Part shown: positions 29,323 through 37,835 of the stretch, piece after piece | Numbering within the stretch: position 1 is the stretch's first letter | Layout: the number at the start of each line of letters is the position of its first letter | DNA from: Corynebacterium suranareeae | GTDB taxonomy: Bacteria > Actinomycetota > Actinomycetes > Mycobacteriales > Mycobacteriaceae | Assembly (NCBI RefSeq): GCF_002355155.1 | Contig: NZ_AP017369.1 | Span: 1,302,001-1,366,000 of the forward strand | DNA: 64,000 bases | Reading direction: 5' to 3' | The notes under the pieces: generated by a model | Seen by the model: the letters and a program-made list of their open reading frames with translations, nothing else | Told to the model about the DNA's origin: nothing | Database searches by the model: none | Position numbers and translations under genes: made by a program

Positions 29323-30540
29323 ATGTTAACTCAAAAAATAGAATCAGAGGCTAAACCTAAAATCCCAGAACAAATCTGGGTGTTGGTTGTTGCCGCCTTT
29401 ATTATTGCGCTGGGCTACGGCTTGATTGCGCCGATTTTGCCTCAGTTTGTCGTTGGTTTTGATGTAAGTTTTGCAGCCGCCAGTGCCGTGGTATCTATCT
29501 TTGCCGGTGCGCGGTTGGTGTTTGCTCCGATGTCGGGAAGTTTGATCGATAAGATCGGCTCGCGTCGTGTTTATTTAACTGGTTTGCTCACAGTCGCAAT
29601 CACCACGGGTCTTGTCGCCTTGGCACAGGAGTATTGGCAGATTTTGGCTCTTCGAGGTATTGCAGGCATCGGCTCGACGATGTTTACGGTGTCGGCGATG
29701 GGCTTGATTGTTAAGATGTCGCCGGTTGAAATCCGTGGTCGGTGTTCTTCGGTATACGCCAGTGCATTTTTGTTTGGCAATATTATTGGTCCTGTTGTTG
29801 GTGCCGCACTTTCTGGTTTGGGAATGCGGTGGCCTTTTGCAATTTATGGTGCTTCTGTAGGGCTTGCAGCACTAGTGGTGTGGTGGCGCATGCCGAACAT
29901 CAATGATTCGCTTCGTAAGTCTGAAAGCCAGGATGTACCGCCGTTACGTTTTGGTGAGGCATTTAAAGATTCGGCGTATCGCTCGGCGTTGGTTGGTGCT
30001 TTTGCTAATGGCTGGTCCAATTTCGGTGTGCGTGTGGCAACATTGCCTCTGTTTGCAGCTGCTGTTTTTAGCAATGGCGGTGCGGTAGCAGGATTTGCGA
30101 TGGCCGCTTTTGCTGCGGGAAATGCATTGTGTTTGCAGTTTTCAGGGGATCTATCAGATCGAATTGGTAGAAAACCGATGATCATCACGGGACTGATTGT
30201 TAATGCGATTTTTACGGCAATGATTGGTTTTAGTGAACACATGTGGGTTCTTATTGCTGTTTCAGCCCTAGCCGGTGCAGGAGCAGGACTGCTTAACCCC
30301 AGCCAACAGGCGGTCCTTGCGGATGTAATTGATTCACGCCCAGGTGGAAAAGTGTTGGCTAATTTCCAAATGGCCCAGGATTTTGGTGCCATTGTCGGCC
30401 CAATTGTCGTGGGTGTGATTGCACAGCAGCTGGGCTTCGATATTGGATTCATCTTGTGTGGTGTCATCAGCATTTTGGCTGCATGTGCATGGATTTTCGG
30501 TAGAGAAACGCTTCCTACCGCGAAAGTCGAGCGCGTGTAA
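29323..30540 (+). CDS. MFS transporter (12-helix, DHA1-like)
   Basis: A 405-residue major facilitator protein. The first helix is WVLVVAAFIIALGYGLIAPI. The loop 2-3 motif is SLIDKIGSRR, a second copy of the motif reads GDLSDRIGRKP between helices 8 and 9, and about twelve hydrophobic segments are visible. This is typical of proton-driven drug or metabolite exporters. It ends directly against the next MFS gene, whose ATG follows its TAA without a gap, so the two are one operon. Substrate not known. Confidence 0.88.
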   Translation: MLTQKIESEAKPKIPEQIWVLVVAAFIIALGYGLIAPILPQFVVGFDVSFAAASAVVSIFAGARLVFAPMSGSLIDKIGSRRVYLTGLLTVAITTGLVALAQEYWQILALRGIAGIGSTMFTVSAMGLIVKMSPVEIRGRCSSVYASAFLFGNIIGPVVGAALSGLGMRWPFAIYGASVGLAALVVWWRMPNINDSLRKSESQDVPPLRFGEAFKDSAYRSALVGAFANGWSNFGVRVATLPLFAAAVFSNGGAVAGFAMAAFAAGNALCLQFSGDLSDRIGRKPMIITGLIVNAIFTAMIGFSEHMWVLIAVSALAGAGAGLLNPSQQAVLADVIDSRPGGKVLANFQMAQDFGAIVGPIVVGVIAQQLGFDIGFILCGVISILAACAWIFGRETLPTAKVERV

Positions 30541-31890
30541 ATGCCAGTAGTAACGGAGTCCAGGGCATGGAAGGCTCTAGGCGCTTTAAGCGTTGGGTTG
30601 TTTTTAACGCTTCTTGATCAGTCTTTGGTGGCAGTTGCATTGCCAAGGATTCAAGAAGACTTAGGCGCAAGCCTGAACCAAGCGGTGTGGGTATCAGCTG
30701 TTTATTTGCTTACTTTCGCTGTCCCGTTATTGATCACCGGCAGGTTAGGTGACCGGTACGGGCAGCGAAATATCTATTTAGTGGGCATGGCTGTGTTTAC
30801 TCTTGCTGCTTTGGCTTGCGTGTTTGCCCCAAGTATTGAGTGGTTGATTGCAGCACGTGCAGTGCAAGGGTTGGGTGGCTCTTTGTTGAACCCTCAACCC
30901 TTAAGCATTATTCACCGAATTTTTGCCCATGATCGCCGGGGTGCTGCAACTGGTGTGTGGAGTGCTGTTGCCTCATCGGCAGGGCTTTTTGGCCCAGTCA
31001 TTGGTGGTGTTTTAGTCGGCTGGATCAGTTGGCGGGCTGTGTTTTTGGTATATGTTCCACTCGGGTTGATCTCTGTGTTTATGGTGGCACGCTATGTGCC
31101 AAGGCTTCCCACGGGCACATCGAGAATTGATTGGCTTTCAGGTGCGGTATCTCTAGTGGCTGTGCTGGGAGTTGTGCTTGCATTACAGCAAGGGCCCGAG
31201 CTTGGTTGGGGAATACTGATTTGGATTTCCCTAGCCGTTGGTGTGGTTGCAGCGGTGCTATTTATATGGATGCAAACCAGATCCAAGGCGCCGTTGATGC
31301 CGTTGAGGCTTTTTAAAACGCGGAATTTCTCCATCGGTGCGTTTTCTATTTTTAGCCTCGGGTTTACGGTGTATTCCGTCAATTTGCCCATCATGCTTTA
31401 TTTACAAACGGCACAGGGGATGCCGTCGCAGCTTGCGGGATTGATGTTAGTTCCGATGGGCATTATTTCTGTAGTGATGTCACCGATCGTTGGCCGGTTG
31501 GTGGATCGGCTCGCGCCAGGAATGATCTCTAAGTTCGGCTTTGGGGCGCTGATTTTCTCCATGGCGCTGATGGCTGCTTTCATGATCGCTAACCTCTCGC
31601 CGTGGTGGCTTTTGATCCCGATTGTTTTGTTCGGCAGTTCCAACGCGATGAGTTTTGCTCCGAACTCGGCCATCGCACTTCGTGATGTGCCCCAGGACTT
31701 GGTCGGTTCAGCATCTGGTTTTTACAACACATCCCGCCAGGTCGGTGCTGTTTTAGGAGCAGCTACATTGGGTGCTGTGATGCAAATAGGAGTGGGCACG
31801 GTGTCATTCGGGGTTGCCATGGGTGTGGCAATCCTTGTGACACTCGTGCCCTTAATCTTTGGGTTTTTAGCAGTGACCCAATTTAGATAG
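30541..31890 (+). CDS. MFS transporter (DHA2-like)
   Basis: A 449-residue exporter with the N-terminal DHA2 motif LDQSLVAVALPRIQEDLG and the loop motif GRLGDRYGQRN; about 13-14 membrane helices. It begins on the base after the upstream stop and relies on translational coupling, since its ribosome site would be inside the first transporter gene. The last eight bases overlap the end of convergent metE. Two different MFS exporters in one transcript suggest handling of related compounds. Confidence 0.88.
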   Translation: MPVVTESRAWKALGALSVGLFLTLLDQSLVAVALPRIQEDLGASLNQAVWVSAVYLLTFAVPLLITGRLGDRYGQRNIYLVGMAVFTLAALACVFAPSIEWLIAARAVQGLGGSLLNPQPLSIIHRIFAHDRRGAATGVWSAVASSAGLFGPVIGGVLVGWISWRAVFLVYVPLGLISVFMVARYVPRLPTGTSRIDWLSGAVSLVAVLGVVLALQQGPELGWGILIWISLAVGVVAAVLFIWMQTRSKAPLMPLRLFKTRNFSIGAFSIFSLGFTVYSVNLPIMLYLQTAQGMPSQLAGLMLVPMGIISVVMSPIVGRLVDRLAPGMISKFGFGALIFSMALMAAFMIANLSPWWLLIPIVLFGSSNAMSFAPNSAIALRDVPQDLVGSASGFYNTSRQVGAVLGAATLGAVMQIGVGTVSFGVAMGVAILVTLVPLIFGFLAVTQFR

Positions 31891-34120
31891 TTGCTCCGAT
31901 TTTCTCACGTGCCTTCTTTGCGGAATCAACCAGAACGGTCACCGATGCTTCCACTTCTGGCCATCCGCGGGTCTTGAGACCGCAGTCTGGGTTGACCCAG
32001 AGCTGGCGAGGATCAACGGACTGAAGCGCAGCCTCGAGAAGACTGTCTACTTCTTCGGCGGTTGGAATGCGAGGGGAGTGGATGTCCCATACGCCAGGTC
32101 CGACACCGAGCTCGAAGCCGGAAGACTTCAGCGCGGCAAGAACTTGCATGTCGGAGCGTGCTGCTTCGATGGTGGTGACATCGGCGTCCAACGCGATGAC
32201 CGAGTTGATCACTTCGTTGAACTCGGAGTAGCACATGTGGGTGTGGATTTGAACGTCGTCGGGCGCACCGGCAGTCGCTAGGCGGAAAGAATCCACGGAC
32301 CACTGTAGGTAGGCAGGCTTATCGACGTCGCGAAGCGGCAACAACTCACGAATTGCCGGTTCGTCAACCTGAATGATCTTTGCTCCAGCCTCAATCAGAT
32401 CAGCGATTTCTTCACGAAGTGCCAACGCAACCTGGTCAGCGGTGGTAGAAAGTGGCTGATCATCGCGAACAAATGACCATGCAAGGATGGTGACTGGTCC
32501 GGTGAGCATGCCCTTGACGTGCTTTTGGGTCTTGCTTTGTGCGTACTGGAACCATTTGACGGTCATTGGTGCTGGGCGGGAAACGTTTCCGAACAGCACT
32601 GGAGGACGAACACAGCGTGAACCGTAGCTTTGAACCCAGCCGTTGGTGGTGGAGAGGAAGCCATCTAAAAGCTCAGAGAAGTACTGAACCATGTCGTTGC
32701 GCTCTGGCTCGCCGTGGACCAATACATCAAGGCCAAGTTCTTCCTGCTTGGCGATGACAAGATCGATCTCTTCACGCATCGCGTCCTCGTACTGATCGAC
32801 GGTGATGCCACCTTTACGCAGACGTGCGCGAGCAGAACGAATCGATGGGGTCTGAGGGAAGGAACCAATCGTGGTGGTAGGCAAAGCTGGGAGCTCCAAA
32901 GCCTTTTCCTGCAATGCAACGCGGGTATCAAAGGAACCGCGGCTACGGCCAGGAAGTTCCTGCGTGATGGGGGCGGTGCGTGGGGAGGTGCGTCGAGAAG
33001 CAATCGCTACGGACGCCGCATCGAACGCAGCCGCGTCGATGTTGCCGGCTAGGGCGTCGGCAAGCAGCTTGACTTCGGCGATTTTCTCCGAGCCAAACGC
33101 GAGCCACTCGCGGACCTCAGGCTCAATGTTTTCAGCCTCTAGGGTGTAAGGAACATGCAGCAGGGAGCAAGAAGTAGACACCGCGATTGGACCGCGAGCA
33201 GCCAGGCGCTTCAAAGATGCCAGGGCGGCGCATAGATCGGTGCGCCACACATTACGGCCATCAACGATGCCCGCAACCAGCAGCTCCTCACCCTTCCATG
33301 CAGCAAGCTCAGTAACGCCGTGGGTGACCAAGTCTACGCCGATGGCGCCCAGTCCAATGCCTGCAAGCGTGTTCAGCGCCTGGTCACCAGAGCCGAAGTA
33401 GGTGTTGACAAAAACGCCGCCGCGCTTAGCCAACGTGGTGTAACCAGCGCGGACCTGCTCCAAAACCTCAGGAGCAACATCAGTAACCAGCGCGGGCTCA
33501 TCGATCTGAACCCACTCAGTATCGAAAGACTTAATGAGGCGCTCGTACACCTCAAACAGCGCAGGCAAATGATCCAAAGGATTTGAACCATCAGTGGTGC
33601 GAGCAAGAGAAAGGAACGTCAACGGACCAACCAGTACAGGGCGAGCATTAACGCCACGAACCTGCTGGCAGCGAAGATCCTCAATCAACGCGGAAGCATC
33701 CAAAACAAAACGAGTATCTGCAGACAACTCAGGCACAAGGTAGTGGTAGTTAGTATCAAACCACTTGGTCATGGCCTGTGCAGGAAGGTTCTCAGTACCG
33801 CGGGCAGCTGCGAAATAGCGATCAATCCACAGTGGGAGACCATCGTTTTCATGATCAGCGATGTCATCAAAACGTGCAGGCAGCACACCCAAAATAGCGG
33901 CAGTGTCGAGCATAGCGTCGTAGTAGGAACGTCCTGCAAACGGAACGGAATCCAATCCAGACAAAGAATCCGATGCAGTGTTGACCAATTGGCGGGCGGT
34001 CTGCGCTAATTCGCGACCTTCAATTGATCCATTCCAGTAGCCTTCGAGCGCGAATTTTAGTTCACGCTTTGCTCCAATACGAGGAAGACCAGCGACAGTG
34101 GAAGAAAAGTTGGAAGTCAT
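31883..34120 (-). CDS. metE: cobalamin-independent methionine synthase
   Basis: A 745-residue zinc enzyme transferring methyl from 5-methyltetrahydropteroyl-polyglutamate to homocysteine. The N-terminal half is the duplicated barrel (GLPRIGAKRELKFALEGYW). The catalytic half has TTTIGSFPQTPSIR, the substrate residues VHGEPERNDMVQYF, the zinc ligands in HTHMCYSEF and WVNPDCGLKTRGW. The start at 34120 (MTSNFSST) is used; upstream codons belong to the leader. Transcription starts near 34384, so the leader is roughly 260 bases with attenuator-like hairpins and a McbR-like operator. Confidence 0.97.
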   Translation of the reverse strand: MTSNFSSTVAGLPRIGAKRELKFALEGYWNGSIEGRELAQTARQLVNTASDSLSGLDSVPFAGRSYYDAMLDTAAILGVLPARFDDIADHENDGLPLWIDRYFAAARGTENLPAQAMTKWFDTNYHYLVPELSADTRFVLDASALIEDLRCQQVRGVNARPVLVGPLTFLSLARTTDGSNPLDHLPALFEVYERLIKSFDTEWVQIDEPALVTDVAPEVLEQVRAGYTTLAKRGGVFVNTYFGSGDQALNTLAGIGLGAIGVDLVTHGVTELAAWKGEELLVAGIVDGRNVWRTDLCAALASLKRLAARGPIAVSTSCSLLHVPYTLEAENIEPEVREWLAFGSEKIAEVKLLADALAGNIDAAAFDAASVAIASRRTSPRTAPITQELPGRSRGSFDTRVALQEKALELPALPTTTIGSFPQTPSIRSARARLRKGGITVDQYEDAMREEIDLVIAKQEELGLDVLVHGEPERNDMVQYFSELLDGFLSTTNGWVQSYGSRCVRPPVLFGNVSRPAPMTVKWFQYAQSKTQKHVKGMLTGPVTILAWSFVRDDQPLSTTADQVALALREEIADLIEAGAKIIQVDEPAIRELLPLRDVDKPAYLQWSVDSFRLATAGAPDDVQIHTHMCYSEFNEVINSVIALDADVTTIEAARSDMQVLAALKSSGFELGVGPGVWDIHSPRIPTAEEVDSLLEAALQSVDPRQLWVNPDCGLKTRGWPEVEASVTVLVDSAKKAREKIGATI

Positions 34121-34132
34121 GTGAGTTAAAGA

Positions 34133-34353
34133 CTTTCTGCTTGAGCCGAACGTGCGGATCCCGGCTAGGACGCACGGCAATCTTCTGACGATGTTTTAAG
34201 GTTCGTGAAAACACCGGGTGAGCAGAAAGCTGCCCCGGGGGTTTCCTCGCCTTTTAGTAATCGAGGTCGTCCCACTTAACGCTTAATTTCCTTGCGAGAG
34301 ATCTACTAGCGAAGTCTTTGCGAAGGTCTAGCGTTCCTCATCATCCGGGGCTC
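34133..34353 (-). promoter_or_regulatory. metE leader with alternative hairpins (candidate attenuator)
   Basis: On the metE strand, a terminator-like hairpin (CCGGG paired with CCCGG, inside it GCAG with CTGC and loop CTTT) lies at 34214-34238 and is followed by TGTTTT. An upstream segment GCCCCGG (34345-34351) is perfectly complementary to its 5' arm CCGGGGC (34232-34238) and could prevent it forming. A TCCTC/GAGGA hairpin (34360-34364 with 34335-34339) could in turn hide that segment. CTTTCTGCT in the hairpin (34221-34229) is also complementary to AGCAGAAAG just before the start codon (34133-34141). No known riboswitch consensus was recognised. Confidence 0.55.
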
Positions 34354-34390
34354 CAGGGAGAGGATTAAAAGTGAACCGATTGCGTGTTCC

Positions 34391-34419
34391 ACCCAACCCT
34401 AGACTGCTTGGTCTGTCAA
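34391..34419 (-). promoter_or_regulatory. metE promoter with McbR-like operator
   Basis: On the minus strand a TTGACA -35 box (34414-34419) is followed after 17 bases by TTGGGT as a poor -10. The sequence TAGAC-N6-GTCTG on the plus strand at 34400-34415 matches the McbR inverted-repeat operator (TAGAC-N6-GTCTA) at all but one position. McbR represses sulfur and methionine genes in C. glutamicum. Confidence 0.7.
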
Positions 34420-34718
34420 GGAGTCCCGGGGAATTAAATTCACGGTGTCATTGCGGGCTTGTGAGTGTATGTGGAGGAGGGGGTCGCGCTTAAAGGTGTG
34501 CAAGATCATAGTCAAGTTCGTTTGACTTAGAGGGGCTCAATTCACCCCCGCCATTTTTGCTGAAATCTGCTTTACCTGCGGTTTTGCAAAATGCAACGCC
34601 GTGACGCGTGGTTACACCCATCAGGGGTTGGGTGGTAGGTCACAGTTTAGGGAAAGTGACTTCAAATCACGTCGAAAAATAATTGAAAGTACTTAAAGAA
34701 CATGCCAATCTAGGAGAC

Positions 34719-35066
34719 GTGATAATCATTGCAAGCGTTGTTTTCCTCCTCGTTGGCGCAATGTTGGCGAATGCTGCCGCTGCGCTCTTCAGTGCCAGCG
34801 AGCCATTCGGACGAATTTCCTACCTCATCGGGCTGCCAAACGAAGACGACTTCGTGCCGTACTCCCTACGGTTCGTGGCCTTTTTCCCACTGATGCTTTC
34901 CGCCTCCATGGCAGCATCATTCTTCGGAGTATGGGCTGTACTGCTCATCCCATTCGGATACTTCCCATCACTAATGATGGTGCACAAGCACAACAAGCAG
35001 GTTCAACAACTGTGGGACTCTGTTACCGTTGCAGACTTCTACGAGGATTCTTCACCTCTGGTCTAG
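34719..35066 (+). CDS. small membrane protein, paralogue A
   Basis: About 115 residues with two pairs of hydrophobic segments (IIASVVFLLVGAMLANAAAA and FFGVWAVLLIPFGYFPSLMM). It ends in a basic cytoplasmic-type tail and resembles the protein encoded at 37489-37818 along its whole length. The GTG at 34719 is used because it aligns with the start of that paralogue; a TTG at 34683 is an alternative and neither has a well-spaced ribosome site. Function unknown. It is divergent from metE. Confidence 0.7.
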   Translation: MIIIASVVFLLVGAMLANAAAALFSASEPFGRISYLIGLPNEDDFVPYSLRFVAFFPLMLSASMAASFFGVWAVLLIPFGYFPSLMMVHKHNKQVQQLWDSVTVADFYEDSSPLV

Positions 35067-35165
35067 TTTCACGCATGTGATCGACCGCTTTCTGCCCCTT
35101 GACTCTGGGTGGGAGGCGGTTTTTGCTGTTTGTGGGTGAGATTTGGTCGCGTGGTGTGTGCATAA

Positions 35166-35215
35166 GACAACAAGATATTGGCAAAAGGTGGTCAAAATCG
35201 GGAAATCTTGTTGTC
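35166..35215. repeat. 11-bp perfect inverted repeat
   Basis: GACAACAAGAT (35166-35176) and ATCTTGTTGTC (35205-35215) are separated by 28 bases, about 100 bases after the small membrane protein gene. No T-run follows. Confidence 0.7.
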
Positions 35216-35305
35216 GAATGTACGGCAGCGATCAGGTTCAATTGTGTACCTTCATCGGTCGTGTGTTCTTGAACGAAGGAAACTGATCTTGACGCATTTG
35301 TCACC

Positions 35306-35400
35306 TGTTTAAAGGGGTTGAATTTTTCAAATGTGTGTAAACGCGAGATCTTTAAAACCTCTCACACGTTCTTCTAGGGAGGTGGGACTTTTAGGGGCCG
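35306..35400 (+). repeat. intergenic repeat, copy 1
   Basis: This stretch, starting near TTTAAAGGGGTTGAATTTTT and ending TTTTAGGGGCC, resembles 42149-42247 over its whole length, including the pattern TTTAA..GGTTGAA near the start and CTAG.G.GG..G near the end. Rest of the 35067-36032 gap holds the palindrome, leader peptide and attenuator listed separately and no other gene I can support. Confidence 0.5.
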
Positions 35401-35584
35401 AGGGGAAAATTTCAGCCCGAACAAACCAGAGCGCCCAAAATTCGATTTTGTGAGGAGGCGGGTTCACTGTGTCTGGTCCGTGCAAGGGTACGTTATATGA
35501 GCAAGTTTAGTTCCGGTATGAGCTGCATCAATCTCGCCACTAGCTTGACCTATCTCAGGCCGTCCATTGGATCTGTGTGTAGAA

Positions 35585-35601
35585 ATTGGTAAGTTACCAA
35601 T
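35585..35601. promoter_or_regulatory. 17-base perfect palindrome (candidate operator)
   Basis: ATTGGTAA-G-TTACCAAT lies at the start of an AT-rich stretch about 150 bases upstream of the putative promoter of the monooxygenase gene. An extended -10 box TGCTATGGT is at 35731-35739. Confidence 0.45.
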
Positions 35602-35779
35602 AAAAAACTAAAACTTATTTAATTTCCGGGCGGTACAGGTGAATAGCACTAATAACCAGCTTTTTCTTGCCATGGGAAATTTCAGTTAATAGGTGCTAAA
35701 TATTAAAAACTAGCCACCCCTGAATTAATCTGCTATGGTTCTTTATGGACTTCAGGCTGAATAGGCTTGGAGTTTTCGT

Positions 35780-35815
35780 ATGTTTTGTTGTCCGAGTACG
35801 CCGCCATCCAGGTAG
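35780..35815 (+). CDS. candidate Cys-Cys leader peptide
   Basis: An 11-codon reading frame, MFCCPSTPPSR, with GGAG (35769-35772) eight bases before the ATG. Two adjacent Cys codons early in a tiny ORF, followed closely by a terminator-like hairpin at 35824-35849, fit a cysteine-responsive attenuator. It is too short for a protein-coding claim on its own; coding is inferred from the ribosome site and the architecture. Confidence 0.5.
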   Translation: MFCCPSTPPSR

Positions 35816-35823
35816 CGCACCGA

Positions 35824-35849
35824 GGTTGATTCATGGTGAATCCCTTTTT
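35824..35849 (+). terminator. terminator-like hairpin after the leader peptide
   Basis: GATTCA-TGG-TGAATC (35828-35842), extended by GG/CC pairs across a bulge, is followed by TTTTT. It begins nine bases after the leader peptide stop and about 190 bases before the monooxygenase start. Confidence 0.55.
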
Positions 35850-36032
35850 CGAGTGAGGCCCCACACCAGGGAAGCCCGCCGTGAAAGGTGAGTCCCAGGC
35901 ACTTTCGGGTGGAGGATGTTGATCTTTTTGTGCACGGTCCACGTGGCACGCTTCGGTATGCGCCGTTGCGATTTTGCCCTGCCGTGTTTTTAAGTGAAGG
36001 CCGCCTTTTGCGGATGGGTTTAGGAGGCATTC

Positions 36033-37445
36033 ATGGAGATGGTTGTGAAGAAGAAGCGGGTTGCGATTATTGGTGCAGGCCCAAGTGGCATTGCCCAGTT
36101 AAGAGCTTTTGAATCGGCAGAAAAGCAGGGACAAGAGAATCCTGAGCTGGTGTGTTTTGAAAAGCAAGACACATGGGGCGGCCAGTGGAATTACTCGTGG
36201 CGTACCGGCACTGATTCTTATGGTGAGCCAGTGCACTCGAGTATGTACCGGAACTTGTGGTCAAACGGGCCGAAGGAAGTGCTGGAATTTGCTGAGTACA
36301 GTTTTGATGAGCACTTTGGAAAGCCGATTTCTTCCTACCCTCCACGTGAAGTTCTGTGGGATTACATTGCAGGCCGTGCAAAGAAGTCTAATGTAGAAAA
36401 ATACATTAAGTTCGCGCATGTTGTTCGCTGGGTGAGTTTTGATGAGAACTCCCAGCTGTTTACCGTCACGGTAGAAAATCTTCGCACCGGTGAGACTAGC
36501 AGTGATACTTATGACAACGTCATTGTTGGTGCAGGTCACTTCAGTTTCCCAAATGTTCCACACTTTGAGGGTGTAGAGACTTTCCCAGGTCAGATCATGC
36601 ATGCTCATGAATTCCGTGGTGCAGAAAGTGTTGCTGATAAGGATATTTTGCTGATTGGTGCAAGTTATTCTGCAGAAGATATCGGTACTCAGGCTTATAA
36701 GATGGGTGCCCGTTCGGTGACTTTTTCTTATCGTTCAAAGCCGATGGGGTATGAATGGCCAGAGGAGATGACTGAGCTTCCTTTGGTTGAGCGTTTCGAT
36801 GGCTCCGAGGTTCACTTTGTCAACGGTGAAAAGCGCAAGGTCGACATCGTGGTGTTCTGTACTGGCTATTTACACCATTACCCATTCATGCCATCTGAGC
36901 TGACGTTGAGTTCCCCGAATAATCTCTACCCGGATACTCTGTATCGCGGTGTGGTGTCTGAGGCTAATAACCAGCTATTTTGGTTGGGTTCCCAAGATCA
37001 GTGGCTGACGTTCAATATGTTTGATGCGCAGGCGTGGTATGTCCGTGATGTCATCTTGGGGCGCATTGCTCTTCCATCGAAGGAAGCGCAGCGTAACCAC
37101 ATGGATCAGTGGCTGTCTCGTTTTGAGGGCCTGAAGTCTGAAAATGATCAGATTGATTTCCAGTGTGACTACGTCGAGGACCTGATTAACCAGACGGATT
37201 ACCCTTCGTTTGATCTGAAGGAAGTCGCAAAGATTTTGAAGGGGTGGGTGAAGTCGAAGGAGGAGGATATCCTCAACTACCGCGATTACACCTACACATC
37301 AGTAATGACTGGAACCACATCTGTGGAGCACCATACTCCGTGGATGATTGAGTTGGATGACTCGTTGGAGCGTTACTTAAGCGAACCAGCTGAAGATGAT
37401 GCCCGCCAGGTTTACCGTGGTAAAAAAGTACGCGACAAAGCCTAA
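36033..37445 (+). CDS. flavin-containing monooxygenase
   Basis: A 470-residue flavoprotein oxygenase. FAD site GAGPSG is at residues 14-19. The FMO fingerprint FxGxxxHxxxY appears as FPGQIMHAHEF with Phe in the last place. The second nucleotide loop is LIGASYSAEDIG and the C-terminal FMO motif reads VFCTGYLHHYPF. Such enzymes oxygenate sulfur or nitrogen of small substrates with NADPH. The ATG has a strong ribosome site (aggagg). The Cys-codon leader upstream and metE nearby hint at sulfur compounds, which is inference. Confidence 0.9.
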   Translation: MEMVVKKKRVAIIGAGPSGIAQLRAFESAEKQGQENPELVCFEKQDTWGGQWNYSWRTGTDSYGEPVHSSMYRNLWSNGPKEVLEFAEYSFDEHFGKPISSYPPREVLWDYIAGRAKKSNVEKYIKFAHVVRWVSFDENSQLFTVTVENLRTGETSSDTYDNVIVGAGHFSFPNVPHFEGVETFPGQIMHAHEFRGAESVADKDILLIGASYSAEDIGTQAYKMGARSVTFSYRSKPMGYEWPEEMTELPLVERFDGSEVHFVNGEKRKVDIVVFCTGYLHHYPFMPSELTLSSPNNLYPDTLYRGVVSEANNQLFWLGSQDQWLTFNMFDAQAWYVRDVILGRIALPSKEAQRNHMDQWLSRFEGLKSENDQIDFQCDYVEDLINQTDYPSFDLKEVAKILKGWVKSKEEDILNYRDYTYTSVMTGTTSVEHHTPWMIELDDSLERYLSEPAEDDARQVYRGKKVRDKA

Positions 37446-37488
37446 ATTCCTGTTGCTTCAGTAAGCGGTGTGCTGTCAGAATTAGCGC

Positions 37489-37818
37489 ATGACAATCATT
37501 GCGAGTGTCGTGTTCCTCATTGTGGGGACTGTTCTGGCAGCTACTGCAACCGCTCGTTGGAGCATGCTTGAACCTTATGGTTTGATTCCGCATTTTATTG
37601 GCCGTGAGATCAATTTTGAACGTCACGGCCAATTTTTGGTTTATCTGCTTCGTGCTGCCAGCTTTTTCTTTTTGGTTGTGGCTGCGGCTTTGGCTCAAAC
37701 TCTTTTCGGTGTGTGGTCGCTGTTATTACTGGTTGTCGGCGGTTTTCCGTCAGGCATGATGGTACGTCAGCACAATCGTCGAGTGCGTGCGATGTGGCGC
37801 CCACGAGAAGTTGAATAA
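37489..37818 (+). CDS. small membrane protein, paralogue B
   Basis: A 109-residue protein with hydrophobic segments IIASVVFLIVGTVLAATATA, FLVYLLRAASFFFLVVAAAL and LFGVWSLLLLVVGGFPSGMM and a basic tail (VRQHNRRVRAMWRP). It matches the protein at 34719-35066 in both membrane regions and in the FGVW..LL...G.FPS.MMV motif. The gene follows the monooxygenase by 43 bases and is likely co-transcribed. Function unknown. Confidence 0.75.
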   Translation: MTIIASVVFLIVGTVLAATATARWSMLEPYGLIPHFIGREINFERHGQFLVYLLRAASFFFLVVAAALAQTLFGVWSLLLLVVGGFPSGMMVRQHNRRVRAMWRPREVE

Positions 37819-37835
37819 GGACTAGGCTTGATCGC

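Noticed and set aside
34133..34384. metE leader as a known cobalamin, SAM or SAH riboswitch
   Set aside because: I looked for the B12 box, the SAM-I core and the SAH core on both strands and found no convincing match. The leader is therefore reported only as an unidentified candidate.
35733..36030. overlapping minus-strand ORFs of 69 and 92 codons upstream of the monooxygenase
   Set aside because: Their composition is Pro/Arg/Lys-rich and they run against the direction of the leader features; no homologue or ribosome site is recognisable.
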